A stretch of 64,000 nucleotides of DNA from positions 806,001 through 870,000 of the forward strand of contig NZ_CP025815.1 in the NCBI RefSeq assembly GCF_003352045.1, written 5' to 3'. Both the position numbers and the translations under genes were made by a program. Under the pieces are notes generated by a model. The model ran no database searches. It was not told the origin of the DNA and saw only the letters and a program-made list of their open reading frames with translations. The stretch is from Sulfitobacter sp. JL08. GTDB taxonomy: Bacteria; Pseudomonadota; Alphaproteobacteria; Rhodobacterales; Rhodobacteraceae. Numbering within the stretch: position 1 is the first letter of the stretch; each line of letters opens with the position of its first letter. Below are positions 52,829 to 62,083 of this stretch, piece after piece.

Positions 52829-53107
52829 ATCCTGCTCATGTCGAGGCTCGGCAGCAGGTAGTAGTCGAGCGGCTGTTGGTTTGGCCGATCCATACGAACG
52901 GCTATCGTTATGTCGGGTTTGAGGCTCATGTCGAAGCGGATGTTCCACCGCAAAGAGCCCGCATTGGTTTCGTTGCAACGGACGATGACAAGAGACGCGG
53001 TGAATTCACCATTGATGGTGAGCAGGTCTGTTTGGGGATGCCGCTCTACCTTGCCGCCCGAAGCCTCGATACCAGCAATCGTCTCGGCGACAATGTCGGG
53101 ATGCAGC
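52829..53107 (-). pseudogene. Fragment of a recombinase-linked protein
   Basis: In the frame through 52953 the DNA encodes LRALHPDIVAETIAGIEASG, TDLLTINGEFTASLVIVRCN and RPNQQPLDYYLLPSLDMS, an internal/C-terminal piece of a protein I recall next to RepB-like genes in Rhodobacterales mobile elements. It has no start or stop of its own and is joined to the RepB fragment at one end and the HlyD fragment at the other. Confidence 0.5.
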
Positions 53108-53299
53108 GCGCGTAACGACCCCGCCCTCGGGATGCTGAAGAACTTGGCGGTTCACTTCAACCTCAATCACGCCCGTAGCGATGATGGCACCCGATATCCG
53201 TGCCTGAACGCTCCACCCGCCCAGAACCACGACAAGCACAAACAGCGCTATTGCGCCAACAAAAAAGGGGTCCGGTCGCGCGCCACTGGCGGGGCACAT
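53108..53299 (-). pseudogene. HlyD-family adaptor, N-terminal fragment
   Basis: From ATG 53299 it reads ARPDPFFVGAIALFVLVVVL (inner-membrane helix), then SGAIIATGVIEVEVNRQVLQHPEGGVV, the start of a type I secretion membrane-fusion protein. Similarity ends at about 53107. It is directly downstream of the ABC gene with 12 bp between them, the normal order of a type I secretion operon, so the system has lost its adaptor. Confidence 0.8.
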
Positions 53300-53311
53300 G
53301 CTGGCCCGCTG

Positions 53312-55042
53312 TCATGATCCCGATACCCTGAGAAGGGATGCCTGAATGGGTTTCACATTTGCGATCATGGATTTGAGCACGGTATCGCGCGCGCCCTCGG
53401 TCTTGATGCAGCCGTTTTCAAGAACCATCAACCGGTCACATTCCGAAATCGCCGATGGTCTGTGGGTCATGATGGTCACCGCGCAATTGGCGGCTTTGAA
53501 ACTGCGTATGGCAGTGTTCAGCGCGACCGATCCGTCATGATCAAGCGCTGAATTCGGCTCGTCCAGAAGCAATAGAACCGGAGACCCGTAAACCGCACGG
53601 GCAAGGGCGATGCGCTGGCGTTGCCCGCCGGACAAGCGGCTGTCGTCGCCGTGAAGGCGCGTGTCGTATCCGTCGGGCAGGGACAGGATCATTTCATGCG
53701 CATTGGCGCATTTTGCCGCCCTGACGTCCAGTTCCGCATCTGGGTTGGGGGACAGCCGCGCGATGTTTTCCGCGATTGTGCCGGAAAACAGGGTCACGGT
53801 CTGGGGCAGGTACCCAATGTAAGACCCCAGAATATCGGGATCGTACTGATCAAGCCTGACCCCGCCAATCCGCACCTCTCCGGTGGTGATACGTGTCAGG
53901 CCCAGAAGCGTTCTGGCAAGGGTTGTCTTGCCCGAACCGCTTTTGCCGATGATCCCGATGGCCTGACCCGGGACAAGTGAAAACGTGATACCGTCCAGCA
54001 GCGTGGTGCGGGTCTTTGGGTCCGCAACCGATACGCTGGCAAAGGATATGTTCGCTTCTGGGCGGGGCAGGGCGTGGCATCGCGCCCGCACGGGCGATGT
54101 TTCCAGCAGGTTTCCCAAAGTCGCCCACGCGCCTTGGGCCTGTTGCACCATTGGCCACTGCGCCAGTGCATGTTGAACCGGAGCCACCGCGCGCCGGAGC
54201 AGAACCGAGCTTGCAATCATCGCGCCTGCACTCAGTTCGTTTTGAAGAACCAGATAGGCTCCGAGGGCCAGCATGGCCGCTTGCAGGAACAGCGCGTAGG
54301 ATTTGCCAACCGCCATGAACAGGCCGGCCCAGTCGCTTGATCTGATCGAGTGGTCCAGTGCCTCATCCCGACAGGCATGCCAGCGCATCCTGATTGAAGC
54401 GCCGACGCCTTGAGCGTGGACATAATCGGCCGACCGGCGCGCCTGTTCGGCCAGTGCCTGCGCGCAAAGTTCGTGTGTTTGCGCATCCGACACGCATGCA
54501 CTGGTCATCCGGTTGTTGAGAAGGGCAATCACGATCGTCGTCGCGCTGCCGAACATCGCCATCCAGCCCAACCAGGGATGAAAGACGAAAATCGCGGCGA
54601 TAAACACCGGCGTCCAGGGAATATCGAACAGTGCGAGAGCGACCGGCGAGGTGAACAGGCTTCGTATGGTAGCCAGATCCCTTAACCCGCTGGCAGGTTC
54701 GGGCCGTTTTGTCGGTGAAACCGCGTGATCAAGAACGGCATCAAACACCCGGCCTTCCAGCACGGATTGAAAGCGCGCCCCGAACCGCGCGAGAACCCGG
54801 CCCCGCGCCCAGTCCAGAACGGCCATCAAACCAAAAAGAACACTGACCAGAAGAAACAGCGCCACAAGCGTTTCTTCCGAGCGTGACGTGAGAACGCGGT
54901 CATAGACCTGCACCATGAAAAGCGGGCCGGTCAGCATCAGCAGGTTCACGAATATGCTGAACAGAAACACCGCCCATACCAGTCGGATACCGGACCGGGC
55001 GGCGTTGCGGAGTTCGGGCAGCCCTGATCGTACAGTGTTCAT
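53312..55042 (-). CDS. Type I secretion ABC transporter (PrtD-like)
   Basis: 576 residues with six N-terminal membrane helices and a nucleotide-binding domain: Walker A GKSGSGKT (366-373), signature LSGGQRQRIALARA and Walker B LLLLDEPNSALD followed by the H-loop MTHRPS. It lacks the peptidase-like N-terminal domain, as in PrtD-type exporters. It would power export of an unprocessed RTX-like substrate, but its HlyD partner is truncated and no TolC is nearby, so the system is probably dead unless complemented elsewhere. Confidence 0.9.
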   Translation of the reverse strand: MNTVRSGLPELRNAARSGIRLVWAVFLFSIFVNLLMLTGPLFMVQVYDRVLTSRSEETLVALFLLVSVLFGLMAVLDWARGRVLARFGARFQSVLEGRVFDAVLDHAVSPTKRPEPASGLRDLATIRSLFTSPVALALFDIPWTPVFIAAIFVFHPWLGWMAMFGSATTIVIALLNNRMTSACVSDAQTHELCAQALAEQARRSADYVHAQGVGASIRMRWHACRDEALDHSIRSSDWAGLFMAVGKSYALFLQAAMLALGAYLVLQNELSAGAMIASSVLLRRAVAPVQHALAQWPMVQQAQGAWATLGNLLETSPVRARCHALPRPEANISFASVSVADPKTRTTLLDGITFSLVPGQAIGIIGKSGSGKTTLARTLLGLTRITTGEVRIGGVRLDQYDPDILGSYIGYLPQTVTLFSGTIAENIARLSPNPDAELDVRAAKCANAHEMILSLPDGYDTRLHGDDSRLSGGQRQRIALARAVYGSPVLLLLDEPNSALDHDGSVALNTAIRSFKAANCAVTIMTHRPSAISECDRLMVLENGCIKTEGARDTVLKSMIANVKPIQASLLRVSGS

Positions 55043-55151
55043 GCGGCAGACAGCTCATCACTTTGGGACAAAGACAGACAAGCGGGTTGTGCCGCAAATT
55101 CACTAAGACCGGGCTAACGCCGCTGATTTCGACAGGGTTCAACCTGTCCGG

Positions 55152-56552
55152 TCATTCTAAATCCTTAGTCGCGTCGCTTTCTGACATCGCGGCGATTTCG
55201 CCCAGCGTTACCGGTTTCAGAGGCGGGCGGATTCTGTAATATCCGGTCTTGTCCTGTGATGTGCCAAGAGTGTCTGACAGTATCTGCGTTACCGACAGAC
55301 CGCAGTATCGCCCCTGGCAGGGCCCCATTCCCGGCCGCCCGAACGCCTTGGTCTGGTTCGGACCCAGACAGCCAAGCGCTGCCATGCGCCGGATGGCGCC
55401 TGCGGTCACTTCCTCGCATCGGCAAATAATCGTGTCATCTGCCGGCAAAACGGCCCCCGCATAAGGGGGATAGGCCGCATCAAGAAAAGGCCGCGCCCTG
55501 CGTTCGTTTGCGTTGTTCCTGTTCAGCGGGAGCGCTGCCGCATCGCGTTCGGCTGTTGTGATCCTGCCGAGATCGCAGGCAATTTCCAGCGCTGCAATCT
55601 GGCCCGCGAGGGCCGCAACCTTTGCGCCGCCGATAGCCGCCCCATCGCCGGCGATGAAAACACTGGGAACGGCGGTGCGCCCCCAGCGATCGCAATCGGA
55701 CACAAAGCAGTTTTGTGATGCGTTCCAATGATGCGGGATGTCGATGGATCTGGCGGCCTGCGTGTTGGGAATAACGCCATGATGCATCAGCACCGTTTCG
55801 CATTCGATCCTGTGATCTGTGTTGCCGGCGTGAAAGGTGACGGCGCGCGCCTTTGTGTCGCCGTCAATCGCTATTGCCGTGGCGCAGACATGGCGGGGGA
55901 TACCGGCGCGCCGCAGTTGCCAAAGCATCCCAAGACCTTTGAGAAGATAGCGCCAGCCGCGCAGGGCGCCGCCCAGATGGCGCAGCGATTTCGCAAAATC
56001 CTGCCGGGATTGCGTTTCGACCAGCGCCAGAGGCGGTGCGCCCGCGCGCAGCATCTGGGTCGCGACAAGATAAAGAAGAGGACCGGACCCGACCAGAACG
56101 GCACGTCTGCTCACGATCCCGGATTGCTTGAGCAGTATTTGCGCCGCACCTGCCGTCATCACCCCCGGAAGCGTCCAGCCGGGCACCGGCATTGATCGTT
56201 CAAGCGCGCCTGTTGCCAGCAGAATGCGCTTGCCGTCTGCGAGGGCCGCGGCTCCGTCGCGGGAAAAGGATACCCGCGATCCATCTTCGATTTGCCAGAC
56301 GACGGACCCGCGCAGGTGGGTGATGTTGTCGTGCGCCAGACCACGGGTCAAAGCCAGGCCATCGGTGAAATCGCGCCCCAGAATATCCCCGCGCGCGGAA
56401 CTGGCGCGTTCTACATCGCGGTATATCTGCCCGCCCGGTGCGGGCTGTTCATCCAGAACAAGCACGCTGAGCCCGGCATCGCCAGCCTGTCGGGCTGCCG
56501 CCATACCTGCGGGCCCCGCGCCAATGACAATAAGGTCCGCTTTATACATCAT
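55152..56552 (-). CDS. FAD/NAD(P)-dependent oxidoreductase, dehydrogenase alpha subunit
   Basis: 466 residues. FAD motif IGAGPAGMAAARQAG at the N-terminus, a second dinucleotide motif VLVGSGPLLYLVATQ mid-protein and a C-terminal BFD-like iron-sulfur region with ICRCEEVTAGAIRRM and GPCQGRYC (four Cys). This is the large subunit of hetero-oligomeric opine/D-hydroxyproline/sarcosine-type dehydrogenases, together with the [2Fe-2S] gene at 56545 and the FAD gene at 56822. It overlaps the former by 8 bp. Confidence 0.85.
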   Translation of the reverse strand: MMYKADLIVIGAGPAGMAAARQAGDAGLSVLVLDEQPAPGGQIYRDVERASSARGDILGRDFTDGLALTRGLAHDNITHLRGSVVWQIEDGSRVSFSRDGAAALADGKRILLATGALERSMPVPGWTLPGVMTAGAAQILLKQSGIVSRRAVLVGSGPLLYLVATQMLRAGAPPLALVETQSRQDFAKSLRHLGGALRGWRYLLKGLGMLWQLRRAGIPRHVCATAIAIDGDTKARAVTFHAGNTDHRIECETVLMHHGVIPNTQAARSIDIPHHWNASQNCFVSDCDRWGRTAVPSVFIAGDGAAIGGAKVAALAGQIAALEIACDLGRITTAERDAAALPLNRNNANERRARPFLDAAYPPYAGAVLPADDTIICRCEEVTAGAIRRMAALGCLGPNQTKAFGRPGMGPCQGRYCGLSVTQILSDTLGTSQDKTGYYRIRPPLKPVTLGEIAAMSESDATKDLE

Positions 56553-56847
56553 GTCCCCCGTTGGCGGCGGGCATGGTGATTTCCATGTTCTCGCTGACCT
56601 GCATCATGCAGGCTTGGCGGGTTGTACCGTCAATTTCGACAAGACAATCGTAACATGCGCCCATCATGCAGAACGGGCCGCGCGGTGCGCCCGATACGGG
56701 CGAATGACGAAATGGCATGACACCCGCAACCAGCAGGGCACCGGCCAGATTGTCGCCGCGTGGCAGAATCAGGGTTTCCCCTTCGAAACGGACAGGCACA
56801 TGATCCTGTGACGGGGTGATTTCAAGAAACGGCAAATCGGTCTTCAC
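56545..56847 (-). CDS. (2Fe-2S)-binding protein, dehydrogenase gamma subunit
   Basis: 101 residues from GTG 56847, which lies inside the end of the upstream FAD gene (26-bp overlap). Ferredoxin-type cysteines are in GPFCMMGACYDC (C60, C65, C68) and QACMMQ (C80). It fits the small electron-transfer subunit of HcnA/SoxA-type dehydrogenases. Its C-terminus overlaps the next gene, so all three subunits are translationally coupled. Confidence 0.85.
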
Positions 56848-57922
56848 TGAACACCTCCAGATTTGGCGCGGCCTCTGACGCTTCAAGCCAGTCGGGCAGG
56901 AACCTGGCATGCGCGGCAGCCAGCGTGATCCCGCTGTGGCAGGTGACAAGATAGGCCCCCGGCATCGTGGGGCTTTCCTGATAGATGGGCAGTCCGTCAG
57001 GCGACAGGATGCGAAGGGCACCCCAACTGCGCACAAGCTGCGCCTTGGCCAATGCGGGAAAGGCAGCGACCGCCTCTGCGGCCAGACCGGAAAGGCCGGG
57101 CTGTGTGACGTGATCATCAAGGCCGACCTCTTCGTTGGTGGCACCGATCTGGATGCCGCCCTCGTCCACCTGCCGCGCGATAAGGGACGGGCGGTTGATC
57201 AGCTTGGGCAGTTTTTCGGTGATCAGAACCTGCCCGCGCTGCGGCCGGATCGGGGCTTTGAACCCCATCATCGGGCCAAGGGTGATCGCGCCCAGACCTG
57301 CAGATAAAACCACCTTGCGCGACCGGATATCCGAACCGTCGCTGCAGCGGATGCAGAACAGATCGGTCTTTTCCACATCTGTCACGGTCTTGCCGTTCAG
57401 GATCACACCGCCCAGCCGGCGCACATCGTCGGCCAGCGCGCGCAGCAGTTTCAGCGGATTCGCGTGACCGTCCTGATGGTGCAGGATCGCCCCTGCAACG
57501 CGTGGGCCGATTGCCGGTTCTTCGCGGCGCAGGGCATTGTGCCCCAGCACTTCGAAAGGATAGTTGCCGCCCAGGTTTTCTTTCAGAACGTTGTATTGCG
57601 CGACCGTCGCCTCAAGGCTTTCTTCCGAGAAGTGCAAATCATAGCCGCCATTTTGCGCGAGCCCGACGTCACGTCCGGTTACATCGCCCAACTCATTTGC
57701 AAAATCGGCCCATGCGGCGGCAGATTCCTGTGACCATTGCGCATAGCGCGGCTGGTTCATGCCCTTGGACTGTACCCAGACTAGCCCGAAATTTCCCCGG
57801 CTGGCGCGAAACGATCCGTCATCGCCATCCAGCACCGTCACCCGCAGCCCGCGTTTCAGCAGGCCCCAGGCCGTTGAAAGGCCAACGATCCCGCCGCCGA
57901 TGATAGCATAATCCGAGGTCAT
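56822..57922 (-). CDS. DadA-like FAD oxidoreductase, dehydrogenase beta subunit
   Basis: 366 residues with the FAD motif IGGGIVGLSTAWGLLKRG and a glycine-oxidase/DadA fold (GNFGLVWVQSKGMNQPRYAQ; VVLSAGLGAITLGPMMG; SWGALRILSPDGLPIYQESP). It oxidises an imino- or amino-acid substrate and passes electrons to the FeS/FAD partners. The substrate could be an opine, D-hydroxyproline, sarcosine or similar, most likely the solute imported by the TRAP system encoded upstream. Confidence 0.85.
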   Translation of the reverse strand: MTSDYAIIGGGIVGLSTAWGLLKRGLRVTVLDGDDGSFRASRGNFGLVWVQSKGMNQPRYAQWSQESAAAWADFANELGDVTGRDVGLAQNGGYDLHFSEESLEATVAQYNVLKENLGGNYPFEVLGHNALRREEPAIGPRVAGAILHHQDGHANPLKLLRALADDVRRLGGVILNGKTVTDVEKTDLFCIRCSDGSDIRSRKVVLSAGLGAITLGPMMGFKAPIRPQRGQVLITEKLPKLINRPSLIARQVDEGGIQIGATNEEVGLDDHVTQPGLSGLAAEAVAAFPALAKAQLVRSWGALRILSPDGLPIYQESPTMPGAYLVTCHSGITLAAAHARFLPDWLEASEAAPNLEVFSEDRFAVS

Positions 57923-57982
57923 GGGGGGTGTCTTTCACTTGCGTTTCGGGGTGGCAATAGCGCGCCACCCCGAAACTCTGTT

Positions 57983-58978
57983 TTAATTGCTGGCGGCGGC
58001 CACTTGATCCAGGATCGCCTGACCCCAATCGGCACCGACATCTTCCAGCACGGCAGGCCAGACTTCGGCACGTACCTTGGCTGACATGGCCGCCAGATCT
58101 GCATCCGAAAGCGCTGCAACTGTTGCGCCCAGTTCATCGACCAGACGCTGCTCGTTGCGGCCCTGATCGGCTTCGGCGACGGTCCATCGGGTTGCCTCGA
58201 ACGCAGCCGCCTGTTCAGCCAGGGCGGCCTGATCGTCTTCGGAAAGGGCTGCAAGGCTTTCGTTCGAGATGATCATATACCAGACTTCGAAATGCGTATT
58301 GGCCGGAATGTATGTTTTGGTCACATCGCGGAACGAGGCATAATACCCTTCCGCGCCCGATCCGATCACACCGTCGACCACACCTGTCTGCACGGCAGTG
58401 AACGCTTCGGAAAACGGAATCGGCGACGGGATGTACCCCAGCGCTTCGCCGGTAAGCTGGAAGGATTTGATGCCCGGCACACGGACCTTGATGCCGTTTG
58501 GCGCTGTGCTGGCCGCATCCGGATTTGCCACGTTCAGCGCAATGCCACCAAAATAAACAGGGTATGCGGCCAGCATGGTGATGTCCTGTTCGGCATAAAG
58601 GCCGGTCATTACATCGCGTACGACGCCGCCGGGGCCATAGACCGCGCGCGCCTGAGCCCATGTCTCAGCCATGTAGGGAAAGGACGAGATTTGCATCCGG
58701 CGATCCGCGGCAGCGGCAGCGGGTTGTGTCGCCATATCAAGCGCGCCAACGCTGATCCGTTCTTGCACGGTCGTGTAATCCCCCAGCGCCGACGCCGGGA
58801 ACAGCTGGATTTCGACACCGCTGCCCGTGGCTTCGGATACGGATGCCGCAAAGGCGCGCAACTCGACGTCGATGGTGGCGTCTTGCGGGCGCACATGGCT
58901 CATCTTCAGGGTTTCAGCGATCGCGGGCGATGCCGCCATCAGGGCGGCAAGTGCGGTGGCCAGGATTTGGGTTTTCAT
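57983..58978 (-). CDS. dctP: TRAP transporter substrate-binding protein (DctP type)
   Basis: 331 residues with signal peptide MKTQILATALAALMAASPAI (cleavage at AIAE). DctP hallmarks: LFPASALGDYTTVQERISVG, KVRVPGIKSFQLTGEALGYI with the conserved Arg of TRAP carboxylate sites, and IPFSEAFTAVQTGVVDGVIG. It binds a carboxylate-bearing solute in the periplasm. Excellent AAAGGAGGAAATC before ATG 58978. Third gene of the operon, 44 bp after dctM. Confidence 0.95.
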   Translation of the reverse strand: MKTQILATALAALMAASPAIAETLKMSHVRPQDATIDVELRAFAASVSEATGSGVEIQLFPASALGDYTTVQERISVGALDMATQPAAAAADRRMQISSFPYMAETWAQARAVYGPGGVVRDVMTGLYAEQDITMLAAYPVYFGGIALNVANPDAASTAPNGIKVRVPGIKSFQLTGEALGYIPSPIPFSEAFTAVQTGVVDGVIGSGAEGYYASFRDVTKTYIPANTHFEVWYMIISNESLAALSEDDQAALAEQAAAFEATRWTVAEADQGRNEQRLVDELGATVAALSDADLAAMSAKVRAEVWPAVLEDVGADWGQAILDQVAAASN

Positions 58979-59022
58979 GATTTCCTCCTTTGATTGGGTT
59001 TCTTTGGCTGAAAATGCCGGGC

Positions 59023-60321
59023 TTAGTACCCGAACAAGCGCGGCAAATAGAGAGACAGGTCAGGCCAGAACGATGTGAGAAACACGACAGGCACATAGCC
59101 GGTCACGATCAGGAACATTGCAGGTGGGATGACCTTGGTAACTTTGACCTTGCCGATCCGTGCACCCAGATACAGGATCGATGCATAGGGCGGCGTGACG
59201 CCACCCATCGCGGTATTGACGCCCATGATGGCGGCAAACTGCACAGGGCTGACGCCAATCGCTGTCATCAGGGGCAAGAGCAGGGGGGCAATCAGAATGA
59301 TGGCTGTCACATCGTTGACGACCATGCCCACCAGAAACAGCAGAATGTTGATGAAAATCAGAAGCAGAACCTTGTTTTCCGTGATCGCAAAGATGCTGGA
59401 TACGATCTGCTGCGGGATGCTTTCATAAACGAACATCTGGCTCAGGATCATCGAAAACAGGATCATGAACATGATTGCGCCGACGGCGGTCGCCGCTTCT
59501 TTACCGGCTGCGAAAAAGTTGGAAAGGCGCAAGCCCTTGTAAACCAGAAAGCCCACCGGAACCGAATAGATCACTGCGACCGCCGCCGCCTCGGTGGGGG
59601 TCATGATCCCGCCGTAGATGCCGCCAAGGATGATCACCGGCATCAAAAGCGCGGGAAAGGCGTGAAAGCCGCGTTTGGCGACTTCTGTCGAAAGTTCGCT
59701 GAATGTGGGTTTGTCGTCCAGAATCAGGTTGAATTTCCGGCTCATCCACAGGTTCACGACCGAAAAACTGAACATGATCAGCAGCCCCGGACCAAGAGTG
59801 GCCAGAAAGCAGGCCAGAATAGACGTGTCCGTTACCCAGCCATAGACGATCATGGTGACCGATGGCGGGATCAGCAACCCGAGGATCGAGGAATTGGCGA
59901 TCAGCGCGGTTGCGTATTCACGCGGATAGCCGCGTTTTTCCATTTCGGGGATCAGGATCGGGCCGATCGCGGCAATGCCGGTCAGGCCAGACCCTGAAAT
60001 CGCGCCGATCACGGCACAGCTGACAGCCGCCACAACGCCCAGACCGCCACGCACATGGCCGACAAAGGCATTCACGAACCGCAGCAACGACGCCGCGATC
60101 CCGCTTTCCGACATGATCGTTCCGGCCAGCACAAACAGCGGGATGGCAAGCAGGATGGGGTTGCCCAGTTGCTGCACGCCCCAAAGCATCATCCCCTTCA
60201 TGGTGACGTCGCCGATGAAATACATCACCATCAGGGCCGCCCCGAAACAGTAGGGCAAAGGAACGCCAAGGGTCAGCGTGATGACCAGAACGGCGATGGC
60301 AAGAAGCGCGATCTCGATCAT
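59023..60321 (-). CDS. dctM: TRAP transporter large permease (DctM)
   Basis: 432 residues with about 12 hydrophobic segments and typical DctM text: LLAIPLFVLAGTIMSESGIA, GAISGSGLTGIAAIGPILIP, GLLIPPSVTMIVYG and GIYGGIMTPTEAAAVAVIYS. It forms the sodium-coupled channel with DctQ. Start overlaps dctQ by 4 bp. Confidence 0.95.
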   Translation of the reverse strand: MIEIALLAIAVLVITLTLGVPLPYCFGAALMVMYFIGDVTMKGMMLWGVQQLGNPILLAIPLFVLAGTIMSESGIAASLLRFVNAFVGHVRGGLGVVAAVSCAVIGAISGSGLTGIAAIGPILIPEMEKRGYPREYATALIANSSILGLLIPPSVTMIVYGWVTDTSILACFLATLGPGLLIMFSFSVVNLWMSRKFNLILDDKPTFSELSTEVAKRGFHAFPALLMPVIILGGIYGGIMTPTEAAAVAVIYSVPVGFLVYKGLRLSNFFAAGKEAATAVGAIMFMILFSMILSQMFVYESIPQQIVSSIFAITENKVLLLIFINILLFLVGMVVNDVTAIILIAPLLLPLMTAIGVSPVQFAAIMGVNTAMGGVTPPYASILYLGARIGKVKVTKVIPPAMFLIVTGYVPVVFLTSFWPDLSLYLPRLFGY

Positions 60322-60788
60322 GCGGCTGTTCCATTTTTCAGGCTTAGGATGTGGCGGGAAAGGTGCCAGGCCGTGTAGGCCATCATCAGCGCCACGCCCA
60401 CCAGAAGTGCGACATCCGAATAAAAGGTAGGGATGTAAAGCGTCGGGCTTTCACGCCAGACACGCCACGCGTAGCGGGTGTAATCCCAGGCCCAGCTAAG
60501 GATCCAGAGGCCGACGATCAGGCTGATGATTTCGCCAATGATCGCGAGGATAGTGTGCGCCCGAGGGGATGTTATGAAAATCTCGAGCACGTTGGCGCGG
60601 ATATGGGTGTTTTCGCGCGATGCGTTGATGGCGCCGAAAAAATAAAGCCAGATCGTGGGATAAAGCATTGTCTCTTCCAGACCCATGACAGGGATCTGAA
60701 GCACATAACGGGTGATCACCTGCACAAATTGTCCAAGTGCAACAAAGCAGATCAGCCCGGTCAGCAATACAGACATGAAACGATCCAT
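60318..60788 (-). CDS. dctQ: TRAP transporter small permease (DctQ)
   Basis: 156 residues, four membrane helices, with GLEETMLYPTIWLYFFGAIN and SRENTHIRANVLEIF, the DctQ signature. First gene of the transport and dehydrogenase operon (dctQ, dctM, dctP, beta, gamma, alpha), divergent from the LysR gene at 60888. Confidence 0.9.
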   Translation of the reverse strand: MDRFMSVLLTGLICFVALGQFVQVITRYVLQIPVMGLEETMLYPTIWLYFFGAINASRENTHIRANVLEIFITSPRAHTILAIIGEIISLIVGLWILSWAWDYTRYAWRVWRESPTLYIPTFYSDVALLVGVALMMAYTAWHLSRHILSLKNGTAA

Positions 60789-60850
60789 GATCCCCCCCTC
60801 GCATCAAAGTTCGGGATCAGCATCGTTCCAGGCTGGCCATAAATTCAAAT

Positions 60851-60867
60851 CTATAATATTACTATAG
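60851..60867. promoter_or_regulatory. LysR-type operator candidate
   Basis: CTATA-N7-TATAG is a perfect dyad containing the T-N11-A pattern of LysR-type sites, placed in the 99-bp gap between dctQ and the divergent LysR gene. It probably controls the operon and the regulator itself. Confidence 0.55.
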
Positions 60868-60887
60868 CCATAAACTGGATTTATATC

Positions 60888-61835
60888 ATGCTGGCAAACC
60901 TGACCATACGGCAACTTCAGACGTTCCGCGAAGTGATGCGCAGCGGTTCAATTTCAGAAGCAAGCCGTACGCTGTTTCGCACGCAACCTGCGGTCAGCAC
61001 GATGATCCTGAACATCGAAAAAGAGCTGGGTTTCCGGCTGTTTGTGCGCGAACACGGGCGTCTTACGCCATCGCCCGAGGCGCATTATTTTCTGGAAGAG
61101 GCCGAAGAAGTGCTGGACCGGCTGGACCGGACGGCGCGCATAATGTCCGAGTTTGGCAACCGGGATCGCGGCAGCCTTCGGATCGCCTGTCATCCCGCAT
61201 CATCCGGTTTTTTCATGCCCAAGGTTCTGGCTGCGTTCCTTAAGGACAGGCCCGAGGTCAAGGCAGATCTGATGATGCGCAATTCGCAGGCGGTCGAGGA
61301 TCTGATTGCGTCGCAGGAATTTGACATCGGCTTGGCCGAGACACCAAAGCAACGCGGTTCGATCAGGTTCGAATCCTTTGATTCCGAGTGTGTGATCGCG
61401 CTTTCTGATCAGGATCCGCTTGCCGGCAAGGATGTTCTGACCCCGACCGATCTGGAAAACTACCCGATGGCCACGCTGTTCGCGGAACACCCTCTGACCC
61501 GATCCACCCAAAGCGCTTTCGTTCGCGATAACGCCACACTGAACACACGGTTTGTCCTGCGGACCCTGCTGCCTGCGCTGCAACTTGTCGGATCGGGTCT
61601 GTGCGCCGCGGTGGTTGACCGGATAACTGCCGTCACCAGCCCCGCGCCGGGCATCACCTACAAGGCTTTCACCCCAGCGATCACCAGCAGTATCTCGCTT
61701 CTTACTCCTGCACATCGGCCCGCATCGGTGCTTGCCAACGCATTCGAGGATTTTCTGCGCAAAGAGTTGGTGCACGTTGACAAAGCGCCACTGGCCCGGA
61801 TGCGCGATGCTTGGGCGCCATTCCAGGCCACCTGA
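60888..61835 (+). CDS. LysR-family regulator of the TRAP/dehydrogenase operon
   Basis: 315 residues: N-terminal HTH (MRSGSISEASRTLFRTQPAV) and a periplasmic-binding-protein-like effector domain from about 92. Position divergent from dctQ with a dyad between them supports local control. The inducer is presumably the imported amine or amino-acid-like solute. Confidence 0.85.
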   Translation: MLANLTIRQLQTFREVMRSGSISEASRTLFRTQPAVSTMILNIEKELGFRLFVREHGRLTPSPEAHYFLEEAEEVLDRLDRTARIMSEFGNRDRGSLRIACHPASSGFFMPKVLAAFLKDRPEVKADLMMRNSQAVEDLIASQEFDIGLAETPKQRGSIRFESFDSECVIALSDQDPLAGKDVLTPTDLENYPMATLFAEHPLTRSTQSAFVRDNATLNTRFVLRTLLPALQLVGSGLCAAVVDRITAVTSPAPGITYKAFTPAITSSISLLTPAHRPASVLANAFEDFLRKELVHVDKAPLARMRDAWAPFQAT

Positions 61836-62083
61836 ACCCGGCGCAGGCGGCCCTGTTAGGCCGCAATCCCATGGCTGCCCTGCCGAATTCGATCGCTGTT
61901 TGTGAAAAAGCGGAAAAGCGCCGGGATCAATCTTTTGACGCATCGCGCCCGCGATTTAGGTTTCACCTAAGGCGAACTGTTCGGTTTTTCCCAGCCGGTT
62001 AAACCCCAGATTGTCCGTTTTGGTTTTTGTAGTTAGATTTTGAAACAACTTTCTCACTCTTCTGACGCCGGGGATTTATTCTG
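61836..62083. other. Intergenic, promoter region of the amidohydrolase
   Basis: About 250 bp with no gene. The last 80 bp, including TTTGGTTTTTGTAGTTAGATTTT, are AT-rich and presumably contain the promoter. The ribosome-binding site GCCGGGGATTTATT is weak. Confidence 0.35.

Noticed and set aside
52741-52953. Short minus-strand ORF as a gene of its own
   Set aside because: It is an internal slice of a longer frame fragment (52829-53107) with no native start.
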